This document shows, one piece after another, positions 38,896 through 48,021 of a DNA stretch of 64,000 nt (positions are counted from its first letter, which is position 1; each line of letters opens with the position of its first letter). This DNA comes from CAZMGT01 sp964565895 (lineage in GTDB: Bacteria; Armatimonadota; Zipacnadia; UBA1398; CAZMGT01): the NCBI GenBank assembly GCA_964565895.1, contig CAZMGT010000003.1, positions 1 to 64,000 of the forward strand, written 5' to 3'. The position numbers and the translations under genes were made by a program. The notes beneath the pieces were generated by a model, which saw nothing but the letters and a program-made list of their open reading frames with translations, was not told the origin of the DNA and made no database searches.

Positions 38896-40689
38896 ATGGG
38901 CGAGATCGTTGTTCTCGACGAGGCGACGGTTAACAAGATTGCCGCCGGCGAGGTCGTCGAGCGGCCGGCGTCGGTGGTCAAAGAGCTTGTCGAAAACTCG
39001 CTCGACGCGGAGTCCACACGCATTGAGATCGAGCTCGCGGACGGCGGCAAAACGCTCATTCGCGTTGCCGACAACGGCGTGGGCATGACCGCGGACGACG
39101 CCTACCTTGCCGTGCAGCCGCACGCGACAAGCAAAATTACCTCCGCTGAGGACCTCGTTGGGATAACCACGCTGGGCTTTCGCGGCGAGGCCCTGCCGAG
39201 CATCGCCGCGGTGTCGCACTTTTTGCTCACCACGCGGCGGCGCGAGCAAGAGGCGGGGACAAGCGTGGCCATCGAGGGGGGCAAGCTGCTCGAGGTCGCC
39301 GAGGTGGGCTGTCCTCCGGGGACGCAGGTAACGGTGCGCCAGTTGTTCTATAACGTCCCCGCGCGGTTTAAGTATCTCAAGAGCAGGGCCACGGAGCTCG
39401 CCCGCGCCGTAGATGTCGTGTGCCGCCTGGCTCTGGCTCACCCGCGGGTGCACTTTTCGCTTACCCACAACGGCCAGCAGCTTCTCCTCGCCCCGCCCAC
39501 GGAGGACTGGCGGGCGCGCATTGCCGACGTTTTGGGGGCGGAGCTCGCGCGGGAGATGGTTGAGGTGCACCACGAGACGCGGTTTTTGCGCGTCTTCGGG
39601 CACGTCGGCCGGCCCGCGGTGAGCCGCTCCGACCGCTCCCACATTTACCTTTTCGCCAACGGCAGGCCCGTGCGCAACGCCATGCTCAGCCACGCCGTGG
39701 AGCGGGCGTATGAGACCCTCCTCCCTCCCGGGCGGCATCCCGTGGCCGTGCTTTTCGTCCAGCTTGAGCCCCGACTGGTAGACCCCAACGTGCACCCCAC
39801 CAAGCGCGAGGTGCGCTTTACGCGCGAGCGCGAGGTCTATGCCGCGGTTTATGCGGCGGTGCGCGAGGCGCTCGCCGCCGCGGACGTGCTTACGGAAAGG
39901 AGCGAGGGGCCGGAGTATATCCTCGTCCCGCCCCGGCCGCGGGAGGAGGCGCGCGAGTCGCCGGAGGAGCAGTTGCGCGCGTTTCACGAGGCGCTACAGG
40001 AGCGCATTGCCCAAAGCGGCGCGCGGGCCGCAGGCGAGCGCCAAGCAGCGGAGGAGCCCAGCACGGCCTCTCCAGCGCAGCCCGCGGCCGAGCGCGAGCT
40101 CGTTGCCCAGGGGCAGCCGATCCGCATCGTGGGCCAAGTGCAAAACTCGTATATCGTCGTTGAGGTGGGGGAGAACCTGCTTATCGTAGACCAGCACGCA
40201 GCGCACGAGCGGGTGCTTTATGAGAAGAACATGCGCGCGCTTTCGGAAAGGCCGGCGGAGAGCCAGGGCCTGCTTACCCCGCTCACGCTGGAGCTCGAAC
40301 CCGCGGAGATGGCCGCCGTGCGCGAGTCGCTGGACTTGCTTGCCCGCTTGGGGTTTAGGGTGGAGCCGTTTGGGGGAAACACGCTGCTTGTTCGGGGCGT
40401 CCCCGCATTGCGCAGCGCGCGCGAGGCGGAGAGTATTTTGCGCGAGGTTATTGCCGCGCTTGCTGGGGGCGGGGAGTTTGGGGAGATCGCCGACCGCAAG
40501 CAGCGGTTGGCGGCATCGCTCGCCTGTCGCGCGGCGATAAAGGCCGGCGAGCCGCTTGAGCTTGGGGAGATGGAGCGGCTCATTTTGGAGCTGTTTTCCA
40601 CGGAAATGCGCTTTACCTGCCCGCACAGCCGGCCGGTGTTCGTAACGCTAACGCCAGAGCAACTGGAGCGGCAGTTTCGGCGGAGATAG
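38896..40689 (+). CDS. mutL: DNA mismatch repair protein MutL (endonuclease-type)
   Basis: MutL couples mismatch recognition by MutS to strand incision. The 597-residue protein has the GHKL ATPase motifs (NKIAAGEVVERPASVVKELVENSLDA, DNGVGM, ATSKI and GFRGEALPSIAAV). It also has a variable linker (about 335-410) and a C-terminal domain. The C-terminal DQHAAHERVLYE near residue 434 matches DQHA-x2-E-x4-E, the metal site of the MutL nicking endonuclease, and the end has CPHSRP. It is therefore the nicking type, not the MutH-dependent one. mutS is not in the window. It lies 45 bases after the pseudopilin gene. Confidence 0.96.
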   Translation: MGEIVVLDEATVNKIAAGEVVERPASVVKELVENSLDAESTRIEIELADGGKTLIRVADNGVGMTADDAYLAVQPHATSKITSAEDLVGITTLGFRGEALPSIAAVSHFLLTTRRREQEAGTSVAIEGGKLLEVAEVGCPPGTQVTVRQLFYNVPARFKYLKSRATELARAVDVVCRLALAHPRVHFSLTHNGQQLLLAPPTEDWRARIADVLGAELAREMVEVHHETRFLRVFGHVGRPAVSRSDRSHIYLFANGRPVRNAMLSHAVERAYETLLPPGRHPVAVLFVQLEPRLVDPNVHPTKREVRFTREREVYAAVYAAVREALAAADVLTERSEGPEYILVPPRPREEARESPEEQLRAFHEALQERIAQSGARAAGERQAAEEPSTASPAQPAAERELVAQGQPIRIVGQVQNSYIVVEVGENLLIVDQHAAHERVLYEKNMRALSERPAESQGLLTPLTLELEPAEMAAVRESLDLLARLGFRVEPFGGNTLLVRGVPALRSAREAESILREVIAALAGGGEFGEIADRKQRLAASLACRAAIKAGEPLELGEMERLILELFSTEMRFTCPHSRPVFVTLTPEQLERQFRRR

Positions 40690-40697
40690 GCCAGCGG

Positions 40698-41051
40698 CTA
40701 CTGCGCGGGCGCCTGGGTTTGCTCCTCAGCCTGCTCGGGGGCCTGGGCCTCGGCCGGTTGCGCCTCGCCGGCCTCCTCGCGAAGCCTGGCCACGAGGGCG
40801 TTGAGCTTCATGGCCAGGCGCGACTTGCGGCGGTCGGCCTGGCGCTTGTGAATGGCGCGCTTGCTTGCCGCTTTGTCGATTGCTTTAACGGCCTGGCGGA
40901 GGGCCTCACGCGCCTTCTCCACGTCGCCCTCCTCCAGCGCGGCAAGGAACTTTTTGGTCATCGTCTTCATGCGCGTGCGATAGGGCTTTTTGCGCATGCG
41001 GTTACGCTCGGCGATCTTCCAACGCTTAAGTGCTGTGCCCCTGAGAGGCAT
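40698..41051 (-). CDS. rpsT: Ribosomal protein S20
   Basis: S20 binds 16S rRNA in the small subunit. The 117-residue protein has the family core (ALKRWKIAERNRMRKKPYR; KAIDKAASKRAIHKRQADRR; KSRLAMKLNALV). The core is about 90 residues. The extra C-terminal tail (from about residue 97) is rich in Gln, Ala and Glu and is not part of the conserved fold. The ATG at 41049-41051 is used because GAGGTG lies six bases upstream; the earlier in-frame start would overlap that site. It is transcribed divergently from murJ. Confidence 0.95.
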   Translation of the reverse strand: MPLRGTALKRWKIAERNRMRKKPYRTRMKTMTKKFLAALEEGDVEKAREALRQAVKAIDKAASKRAIHKRQADRRKSRLAMKLNALVARLREEAGEAQPAEAQAPEQAEEQTQAPAQ

Positions 41052-41108
41052 GAAGGTCACCTCACCTTATGTTCCGGGCGCAAAGCTGGCTGTCGCAGAC
41101 AGAGCGAG

Positions 41109-41138
41109 AGTATAGCGCAAAGCGTTGACAGCGAGCAA
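41109..41138 (-). promoter_or_regulatory. rpsT promoter
   Basis: On the minus strand TTGCTC (41133-41138) is followed after 18 bases by TATACT (41109-41114). Transcription would start near 41102, about 50 bases before the rpsT ATG. It overlaps the murJ promoter candidate on the other strand. Confidence 0.6.
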
Positions 41139-41153
41139 GGCGCGGGGTAACCT
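41125..41153 (+). promoter_or_regulatory. murJ promoter candidate
   Basis: A perfect TTGACA (41125-41130) is followed after 17 bases by TAACCT (41148-41153). The -10 box is weak. It shares DNA with the divergent rpsT promoter, so the two may compete for RNA polymerase. Confidence 0.45.
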
Positions 41154-41190
41154 CCCGCCGAACCGCAGGGGAGGCAGGCGAGGGTCGGCG

Positions 41191-42807
41191 ATGGCCAACG
41201 GCAAGCGCAACCATGCGCGACAACGCGCGCCCCGGGCGCTCGACGCGGCCTTGGGCCGGCGCGTGGCGCTCGCCTCGGTTATCGTTATCGGCTCTATCGC
41301 GCTAAGCCGCGTGTCGGGCATGATCCGCCTCATGGTTTTCGCCGCCAAGTTCGGGGTAACGGCGGAGACGAGCGCCTATAACCAAGCGTTTCAAATTCCG
41401 GACATGGTAAACATGCTCATTGGTGGCGGGGTAATTGCGAGCGCGTTTATCCCCTACTTCACGGAAAAGCTCGAGCGGGGCGAAGAGCAGGCGGCGTGGC
41501 GCACGTTTAGCGCGCTGTTTACGCTGCTTTCCGCGGCGCTTGTTGGCGCGGTGCTCGTCGCCGAGGCCGCCGTGCCCTATATCGCTGGGCTGTTTGTTCC
41601 GGCAAAGAGCTTTGCCCTCCCCGAGCAGTGGCTGTGGGTGGAGCTTACGCGGACGATGCTCCCCGCGCAAATTTGCTTCGTCACGGGCGGGCTGTTTATG
41701 GGCGCGCTGCATGCGCGGGGGCATTTTCTCGCGCCGGCCCTCGGGCCGATCGTCTACAACCTATTGATCATCGCGGGGATCGTCGCCCTTGGCGACCGCT
41801 ACGGGGTGCGCGCGCCGGCGTGGGCGGCGCTATGTGGGGCGTTTGTCGGGCAGTGGCTGCTTATGGGGCCCGTGCTCGCGGCGAAGGGGGCGCGGCTTTC
41901 GCTGGTGTTCGACTTCCGCGACGAAGGCGTGCGGCGCGTGGTTGGGTTTATGGCGCCGGTAATTTTCGGGCTCTCGCTGGTGCACATTAACAATCTCGTC
42001 GCTCGCTGCCTTGCCGGCATGGTCTCGGAGAAGGCGCAGACGTATTTCGAAAACGCCTATCGCCTGGCCATGCTCCCCATCGGGATGTTCGGCAGCGGGG
42101 CGGGGATCGCCGCCTACCCGAGCCTCGCCGCAGCCACGGCACGGGGCGACGCCGAGCAGCGCGCGCGGCTGCTTTCGGCAAGCATGCGCCAAGTGCTCTA
42201 TCTCACCGTGCCCAGCGCGTTGTTCCTTGCCGTGCTGCGCGAGCCGATCGTCGCGATAATGTTCGAGCGCGGGCAGTTTACCCACGACGACACCCTGGCC
42301 ACGGCGGCGGCGCTGGCGTGCTTTGCTTTGGGCGTGGTCGCGCTTTCCGTGCAGCAGATTGTCGTGCGCGGTTTTTACGCGTGCAACGATCCGCGCACGC
42401 CGGTGAAGGTTGGTGTGGGGGCGGTGGCGCTTAACGTGGGGCTGGCGCTGGCCCTGCTCTCGCCGCTTAAGCTTCCCGGGCTGGCCCTGGCCACGTCGCT
42501 CGCCGCGGTGGGGTCGGTGCTCGCACTGCTCTGGCTGCTTTCGCGAAAGATCGGGGCGTTTGGCCAGCGGGAGATCGCCTGGGCGTTTGCGCGCATGGTT
42601 GCCGCGGGAGCGCTCGCCGCGGGCGCGGCATGGGCGGCGCTGGCCTGGCTGCGCGAGGTTTTCCCAAGCGCGGGAGAGGTGCACAAACTGCTCCGATGTG
42701 TGCTACCCTTAGCGATCGGCGGCGCGGCCTATCTTGCGCTTTGCCCGGTGCTTGGGGTGCGCGAGGGAGGCGAGGCGCTGCGCATGCTGCTCAGGCGGGG
42801 AGAGTAG
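41191..42807 (+). CDS. murJ: Lipid II flippase MurJ
   Basis: MurJ flips the peptidoglycan precursor lipid II across the inner membrane. The 538-residue protein has the 14-helix MOP-superfamily layout. Conserved segments are RVSGMIRLMVFAAKFG near residue 40, AYNQAFQIPDMVNMLIGGGVIASAFIPYF near 63, and NNLVARCLAGM near 270. An N-terminal basic stretch (residues 1-25) precedes the first helix. The ATG at 41191 has GAGGG about seven bases upstream. It is followed nine bases later by lepA. Confidence 0.94.
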   Translation: MANGKRNHARQRAPRALDAALGRRVALASVIVIGSIALSRVSGMIRLMVFAAKFGVTAETSAYNQAFQIPDMVNMLIGGGVIASAFIPYFTEKLERGEEQAAWRTFSALFTLLSAALVGAVLVAEAAVPYIAGLFVPAKSFALPEQWLWVELTRTMLPAQICFVTGGLFMGALHARGHFLAPALGPIVYNLLIIAGIVALGDRYGVRAPAWAALCGAFVGQWLLMGPVLAAKGARLSLVFDFRDEGVRRVVGFMAPVIFGLSLVHINNLVARCLAGMVSEKAQTYFENAYRLAMLPIGMFGSGAGIAAYPSLAAATARGDAEQRARLLSASMRQVLYLTVPSALFLAVLREPIVAIMFERGQFTHDDTLATAAALACFALGVVALSVQQIVVRGFYACNDPRTPVKVGVGAVALNVGLALALLSPLKLPGLALATSLAAVGSVLALLWLLSRKIGAFGQREIAWAFARMVAAGALAAGAAWAALAWLREVFPSAGEVHKLLRCVLPLAIGGAAYLALCPVLGVREGGEALRMLLRRGE

Positions 42808-42816
42808 AGGGCAACG

Positions 42817-44652
42817 GTGAGCGGAGCGACGGACGAGCGGCAAAAGCTAACGCGCAACTTTTGCATCATCGCGCACATCGACCACGGCAAATCCACGCTC
42901 GCCGACCGCATCCTCGAGGCCACGGGGACGATTAGCGAGCGGGAGATGCGCGAGCAGGTCCTGGACGACATGGACCTGGAGCGCGAGCGTGGGATTACGA
43001 TAAAAGCGAGCGCCGTGCGCCTGCGCTATCGGGCAGACGACGGCAAGGAGTATACGCTTAACCTCATCGACACCCCCGGCCACGTGGACTTTACCTATGA
43101 GGTTTCGCGCAGCCTGGCTGCGTGCGAGGGCGCGCTGTTGGTAATCGACGCCGCGCAAGGCGTAGAGGCGCAGACGGTGGCCCACTTTATGCTCGCCCTG
43201 GAGCAGGGGATGGAGATCGTTCCCGTGCTGAACAAGATCGACCTTCCCGCGGCGCGGCCGGAGGCGGTAAGGGCCCAGGTGCACGAGGAGCTGGCGCTTA
43301 GGCCCGAGGACTGCCTGCTCGTGAGCGCCAAGGAGGGCATCGGGGTGCACGAGGTGCTCGAGGCCGTGGTGCGGCGCATTCCCCCGCCGCCCGGCTCGCC
43401 CGACGAGCCCCTGCGCTGCCTCGTGTTCGACGCCGTGTTTGACCCGCACAAGGGCGTAATTGCGTTCATCAGGGTGCGCGAGGGGCGGATTCGCCGGGGG
43501 ACGAGGATTTTGCTCATGGCCACGGGCGGGGAGTATGAGGTGGAAGAGGTGGGCATTTTTACGCCGAAAATGCAGCCCACGGAGGAGCTTGCCGCGGGCG
43601 ACGTGGGCTATGTGTGCGCGGGGGTTAAGGAGCTTAACGAAATGCGCGTGGGAGACACGATCACCGATGCCCAGCGCCCCGCCGCGGAGCCTCTCCCCGG
43701 CTACAAGAGCTTTAAGCCGATGGTCTTTTGCGGGCTTTATCCCACCGACAACCAAGATCACGAGCGCCTGCGCCAGGCGCTGGAAAAGCTACGGCTAAAC
43801 GACGCCGCGCTGACCTTCGAGCGCGAGTCGTCCGAGGCGTTGGGCTACGGCTTTCGCGTGGGGTTTCTCGGGCTTTTGCACATGGACATCGTCCAGGAGC
43901 GGCTGGAGCGCGAGTATGGCATCCCGCTCATCGCCACCATGCCCAACGTCGTCTACCAGGTGACGCTCACCAACGGGCAAGTGCTCGAGGTGGACAACCC
44001 GGCGGAGTTTCCCGACGCCGAGCGCATCGCCTCGGCCGCGGAGCCGTTCGTCGCCGCGCGGATTATCACTCCGGAGGAATACGTCGGGGCGTGCATGGAG
44101 CTGTGCGAGCAGCGGCGCGGGGAGTTTAAGGACATGCGCTATGGCGAGTCGCGCCGGGTGACGCTGAGCTACGACCTGCCGCTGGCGGAGATCCTCGTGG
44201 ACTTCTTCGACCAGCTTAAGTCGCGCACGCGGGGCTATGCTTCGCTGGACTACGACCCCCTCGGCGTGCGGCCCTCGGACATCGTCCGCGTAGATGTGCT
44301 GATCAACGGCAAGCGGGTGGATGCGTTGACCATGGTCGTGCACCGGAGCAGGGCGTATGAGCGGGCGCGGGTGCTTGTGGACCGGTTGAAGGAGCTGCTC
44401 CCCCGGCAGTTGTTTAAAATTCACATTCAGGCGGCGATCGGCCGTCGAGTCATCGCCGCCTCGCAAATTAGCGCGCTGCGCAAAAACGTGCTCGCCAAGT
44501 GCTACGGGGGCGATGTTACGCGCAAGCGCAAGCTCTTGGAAAAGCAAAAAGAGGGCAAGAAGCGCATGAAGCGCATCGGCTCGGTAGACGTTCCCCAGGA
44601 GGCTTTTTTGGCGCTGCTTAAGGTGGGTGGAGATGGTGGGGCGCAGAAGTGA
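42817..44652 (+). CDS. lepA: Elongation factor 4 (LepA)
   Basis: LepA is a ribosome-dependent GTPase that can back-translocate tRNAs and helps initiation or assembly under stress. The 611-residue protein has the full LepA layout. It contains IIAHIDHGKSTLADRIL (G1) near residue 18, RGITIKASAVRLRY, IDTPGHVDFTYEVSRSL (G3) and LNKIDLPAARPE (G4). The C-terminal LepA-specific domain includes GVRPSDIVRVDVLINGK. The start is a GTG nine bases after murJ. Its end overlaps hemW by about 20 bases; the lepA-hemW pairing is common in bacteria. Confidence 0.97.
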   Translation: MSGATDERQKLTRNFCIIAHIDHGKSTLADRILEATGTISEREMREQVLDDMDLERERGITIKASAVRLRYRADDGKEYTLNLIDTPGHVDFTYEVSRSLAACEGALLVIDAAQGVEAQTVAHFMLALEQGMEIVPVLNKIDLPAARPEAVRAQVHEELALRPEDCLLVSAKEGIGVHEVLEAVVRRIPPPPGSPDEPLRCLVFDAVFDPHKGVIAFIRVREGRIRRGTRILLMATGGEYEVEEVGIFTPKMQPTEELAAGDVGYVCAGVKELNEMRVGDTITDAQRPAAEPLPGYKSFKPMVFCGLYPTDNQDHERLRQALEKLRLNDAALTFERESSEALGYGFRVGFLGLLHMDIVQERLEREYGIPLIATMPNVVYQVTLTNGQVLEVDNPAEFPDAERIASAAEPFVAARIITPEEYVGACMELCEQRRGEFKDMRYGESRRVTLSYDLPLAEILVDFFDQLKSRTRGYASLDYDPLGVRPSDIVRVDVLINGKRVDALTMVVHRSRAYERARVLVDRLKELLPRQLFKIHIQAAIGRRVIAASQISALRKNVLAKCYGGDVTRKRKLLEKQKEGKKRMKRIGSVDVPQEAFLALLKVGGDGGAQK

Positions 44653-45856
44653 GCGCCAAGGCAGAGCGGCGGCGGCCGGCGGGCACGGCCGTGCGGGCCG
44701 GCGCGTCGCGTCCCCTGCACAGCGCGCCGTCGGCGTTTACCTGCACATTCCCTTTTGCCGGGCAAAGTGCCCCTATTGCGCGTTTGTCTCGGTGGTCGCG
44801 GAGCGGGGGCTAATAAAGCACTATCTCGAAGCTCTGCAGATGGAGCTGGAGCAGGCCGGGCGGTGGCTTGCCCAACGCGGGGCGTGCGTGCCCACGGTAT
44901 ACATCGGCGGGGGGACGCCCACTTCGCTGGAGCAGGGCGAACTTTGCCGCCTGCTGGGCGCGCTGGGCGAGGAGCTGCCCCTGCTGGCCGACGCGGAAGT
45001 GACCGTAGAGGCCAACCCGGGGACGGTGGACCGGCGCTACTTGGCGGCGCTGCTCGAGGCCGGGGCGAACCGCCTGAGCTTGGGCGTGCAGGCGCTGGAC
45101 AACGAGCTCTTGCGCACGCTGGGCCGGATACACTGCGCCGAGGAGGCGCGCCAGGCGGTGCGCGACGCCCAGGCGGCCGGTTTTCCGCGGATCTCCGTGG
45201 ACCTGATGTATGCCATCCCCGGGCAGACGCTGGAGCAGTGGCGCGCGGCGCTGGAGGAGGTCGCCTCGTGGGGCATGGGCCACGTCTCGTGCTATTCGCT
45301 GACCTACGAGGAGGGGACGGCGCTGGCGCAGGCGGCGGCCGCGGGGGAGGTCGCCCCGGTGGACGAGGAGCTGGAGCTGGAGATGTTTTGGCTGGCCGAG
45401 GAGGTGCTCGGGAGGGCCGGGCTGCGGCGCTATGAGATCTCCAACTTCGCCGTGCCCGGGGAGGAATGCAGGCACAATTTGATCTATTGGCGGGGCGGGG
45501 AATATTTGGGCCTGGGAGCGGGCGCGCACTCGTTTGTCGAGGGCTGGCGCCGGGCCAATGTCAGCTCGCCCGAGGAGTACATCGCCGCTGTGCGCCGCGG
45601 GAAAGCGGAGGCCTTTTGCGAGCGGCCCACGGAGCGCGAGCAGCTTGAAGAGCGCGTGATGCTTGGGCTGCGGCTGACGGAGGGGGTGGCCTGCGCGGAG
45701 GTGGTGCGCGGGCTGGGGAGGGAGCTGCGCGAGGAATTTGCCCGGCGCGCAGAGGAGCTTGAGCGCCTGGGGCTTGTGGAAATTTACGCGGGGCGGATTA
45801 AGCTTACTCATCGCGGCCTGCCCGTGGCGGACAGCGTCGTGGAAACTTTCTTTTAG
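44633..45856 (+). CDS. hemW: Radical SAM heme chaperone HemW
   Basis: HemW binds heme and delivers it to respiratory proteins; it was long annotated as a coproporphyrinogen oxidase. The 407-residue protein has LHIPFCRAKCPYCAFVS near residue 40. In it three cysteines (C-x3-C-x2-C) bind the 4Fe-4S cluster. IGGGTPTSL near 90 and the C-terminal HemN_C-like region (LEERVMLGLRLTEGV) follow. The ATG at 44633 lies inside the end of lepA; the first 33 residues are a low-complexity Arg/Gly extension. It fits the heme emphasis of the first operon. Confidence 0.92.
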   Translation: MVGRRSERQGRAAAAGGHGRAGRRVASPAQRAVGVYLHIPFCRAKCPYCAFVSVVAERGLIKHYLEALQMELEQAGRWLAQRGACVPTVYIGGGTPTSLEQGELCRLLGALGEELPLLADAEVTVEANPGTVDRRYLAALLEAGANRLSLGVQALDNELLRTLGRIHCAEEARQAVRDAQAAGFPRISVDLMYAIPGQTLEQWRAALEEVASWGMGHVSCYSLTYEEGTALAQAAAAGEVAPVDEELELEMFWLAEEVLGRAGLRRYEISNFAVPGEECRHNLIYWRGGEYLGLGAGAHSFVEGWRRANVSSPEEYIAAVRRGKAEAFCERPTEREQLEERVMLGLRLTEGVACAEVVRGLGRELREEFARRAEELERLGLVEIYAGRIKLTHRGLPVADSVVETFF

Positions 45857-45990
45857 GTCGTTCGTTATAAGCGGTGAAAGCACCAGCGATAAATCAGCAG
45901 GAGAACGGCGCCCGGCAGCGAAATTCACCGCTGGATTGCGCCTGTTGTCCGGCTGGTGGTGCGCGCTCCGGCGCAAAAGGAGGATGACCG

Positions 45991-47025
45991 ATGAGGACGG
46001 GACACGGGAAGGTGCACGCCGGCTTCGCCCTGGCCCTGGCGCTAACCGTGGTGCTCAGCGTGTGCGCCGCTGCGGAGTCGCTGGACATCTATCGCGGCGG
46101 GCTGATTACCGCGCAGGCGATTAAGGCGTTTGGCGGCTGGGGCAGCGGGATTACGGAGTATGGCCAAAATAATCAGTTTCTGCGCATCGTCACCCAGGGC
46201 TATTACCAGGGCGGGCGGCTGGAGCTAAACGAGGTTGACCTTACCCCCTTCGTCCAGGGCGACCCGGCGCACAGCTACCTTGAGTTGGAGCTTCAAATCG
46301 AGCCCCGCCCGGAGGACGTGAAGGCGACCACCGAGGAGGAGTACGTCGGCGAGGAAGAGGATCTTGAGGAGGAGGAAGAAGAGGAGTATGAAGAGGAGGA
46401 GTATGAAGAGGAGGAGTATTACTACGAGGAGGAAGAGGGCTACGGCCAGCCGCAGGAGGAGGAAGTCCCTCGGGTAACCAAGCTGCGCGTGGTGCTTGAG
46501 ACGGACCAGGGGAAGTTCGGCACGGAGGGGCACTCTGCGTTTGGCGCGCCGTTGGAGCAGGAGGGCTGGAGCCGCGTGGACATCCCCCTCGCCGCGTTTA
46601 AGGTGGACGGCAAGGTCCCCCAGGGCAAGCTCAAGCGCATCCTCCTGTTCGGAAACGGCCAGGACGCGATTTTGGTCCGCGCCATTAGGCTGTTTAAGGA
46701 AAACCCCGAGGATGTCGTTATCCCCAAGTGCCCGGACGACCTGGTCGTCCAGCAGGGCAACCCCGTGGAGCTTACGGCGAAGTTCGAGGGCAATCAGCGG
46801 GCGCGGTTTTACTGGGACTTCGACCTCTCCGACGGCCTGCAGCGCGATGCCGTCGGGCAGTCCGTGCGCGCGGTGTTCGATGTCCCCGGGACGTACGTAG
46901 TCACGCTTATCGCCGAGCCGATCGGCTCGCGTGCTGTGCCGCGCATGGACACGATGGTCGTTACCGTGACGCCGATCCCCGGCTACGGGCGCGCCGCGCG
47001 GGGGTATACCTACGAGGAAGAATAG
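45991..47025 (+). CDS. Secreted PKD-like protein with poly-glutamate tract
   Basis: The 344-residue protein has a signal peptide (VHAGFALALALTVVLSVCAAA). Its N-terminal beta-rich domain (residues about 30-110) resembles a carbohydrate-binding or discoidin-type fold. Residues about 111-155 are a dense Glu/Tyr tract (runs of E with interspersed Y). A second beta domain (about 160-235) and a C-terminal PKD-like domain follow (GNPVELTAKFEGNQRARFYWDFD, then VPGTYVVTLIAE). The acidic tract could bind calcium or mineral surfaces. AAAGGAGG lies about nine bases before the ATG. It is monocistronic, ending in a terminator. Confidence 0.75.
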   Translation: MRTGHGKVHAGFALALALTVVLSVCAAAESLDIYRGGLITAQAIKAFGGWGSGITEYGQNNQFLRIVTQGYYQGGRLELNEVDLTPFVQGDPAHSYLELELQIEPRPEDVKATTEEEYVGEEEDLEEEEEEEYEEEEYEEEEYYYEEEEGYGQPQEEEVPRVTKLRVVLETDQGKFGTEGHSAFGAPLEQEGWSRVDIPLAAFKVDGKVPQGKLKRILLFGNGQDAILVRAIRLFKENPEDVVIPKCPDDLVVQQGNPVELTAKFEGNQRARFYWDFDLSDGLQRDAVGQSVRAVFDVPGTYVVTLIAEPIGSRAVPRMDTMVVTVTPIPGYGRAARGYTYEEE

Positions 47026-47054
47026 CGCGGAGAAGCGAGCGTAGGGCGAGAACT

Positions 47055-47084
47055 GGGCTGGCCGAAAAGGCCAGCCCGGTGTTT
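47055..47084 (+). terminator. Intrinsic terminator after the PKD-like gene
   Basis: GGGCTGGCC (47055-47063) and GGCCAGCCC (47069-47077) form a perfect 9-bp stem with loop GAAAA. GGTGTTTTAT follows. The T-run is short, but the position 30 bases after the stop supports termination. Confidence 0.75.
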
Positions 47085-47125
47085 TATATAGGGGTGCGAA
47101 AGAGCAAGGACGCGCGAGGCAGCTA

Positions 47126-47863
47126 GTGCAACGAGAAACGACGAGAGCGCAGCCGACAGGGGCAGAGGAGCGGTTTCGCGCGGCGCGGGAGCTGCTCCGT
47201 GGCCCCCGGCTTTTGCACATCTCCAGCCACCCCGTGCGCTGGCTGTGGCACAGGATCCGCTCGCTGTTTGCCGATCACACGGTGGTGCACGGGCCGGAGA
47301 TTTTGCCCGCGGACGAGGCGCGCAGGGTGCGCGAGCTGCTCGGCGGCGAGGAGGGCGAGGTGCTTGCCCTCGGGCCGGGGCAGGCGCTGCGGCCAGACAT
47401 TGCCCACACCCTTTTCTGCGCCATTGCCGGGCGGCACGGGGCGGCGCGGGTAATTGCCGCGGGGCGCGTGTTTCGCGCGGGGGCAGGCGGCGAGCTTGCC
47501 GCGCCAGCGTTTCACCAGTGCGGGGCGCTGGCCATCGGCGAAGGGCTTTCCGGCGACGACCTGCGCTGGACGTTCATAGGGCTGTGCAAGAACCTTCTCC
47601 CTGAGCGCGACCTGCACTTCGAGAAGGCAGCTCGCGCGGCGTTTGCCGAGTGGTGGCGCGTGGCGCTTCCCTGGCGCGGGACGATGGTGCACGTGGCAAG
47701 CGGGGGTGTGCTGCGCGGGGAGGCGCTCGCGCGCTGGGGTTTTGCGGACAAGCGGTTTTCGGGTATTCTGTGGAAGCTAGGGTTAGAGCGTGTGGCGCTC
47801 GTTCGCCTGGGGCTGGAGCGGGTGGCCGAGGTGCAAGAGGAGGGGCTGCGCGTGGGTTGGTAA
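47126..47863 (+). CDS. Stand-alone PheS-like class II aminoacyl-tRNA synthetase paralogue
   Basis: The 245-residue protein resembles only the catalytic core of the phenylalanyl-tRNA synthetase alpha chain. Motif 2 is recognisable as AAGRVFR (residues 111-117), then AFHQCGALAIGEGLSGDDLRW from 128. Motif 3 is LWKLGLERVALVRLGLERVAEV near 215-236, following GVLRGEALARWGFADKRFSG. The N-terminal coiled coil of PheS is absent. The usual HTSP segment reads RPDIAHT, and the Glu after FHQ is gone, so the amino acid pocket differs. It may activate another acid, act on a non-tRNA substrate or be regulatory. The start is GTG 47126, with GAGGC upstream. It stands alone between a terminator and a radical SAM operon. 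Confidence 0.72.
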   Translation: MQRETTRAQPTGAEERFRAARELLRGPRLLHISSHPVRWLWHRIRSLFADHTVVHGPEILPADEARRVRELLGGEEGEVLALGPGQALRPDIAHTLFCAIAGRHGAARVIAAGRVFRAGAGGELAAPAFHQCGALAIGEGLSGDDLRWTFIGLCKNLLPERDLHFEKAARAAFAEWWRVALPWRGTMVHVASGGVLRGEALARWGFADKRFSGILWKLGLERVALVRLGLERVAEVQEEGLRVGW

Positions 47864-48021
47864 GAGAGGGAGAGGGTGGGGCGAGGGAGAACCGGCGGGC
47901 GGGCGCGGGGCAGGCAATTATTGGGCGGGCTGCGAAATATTCAACGGCACGAGGCACGCACAGCGCGGCGGAAAACAAGCGGAGCGGCATAGCTAAGGGA
48001 GTAGCAGGAGAGTCGGGGCAG

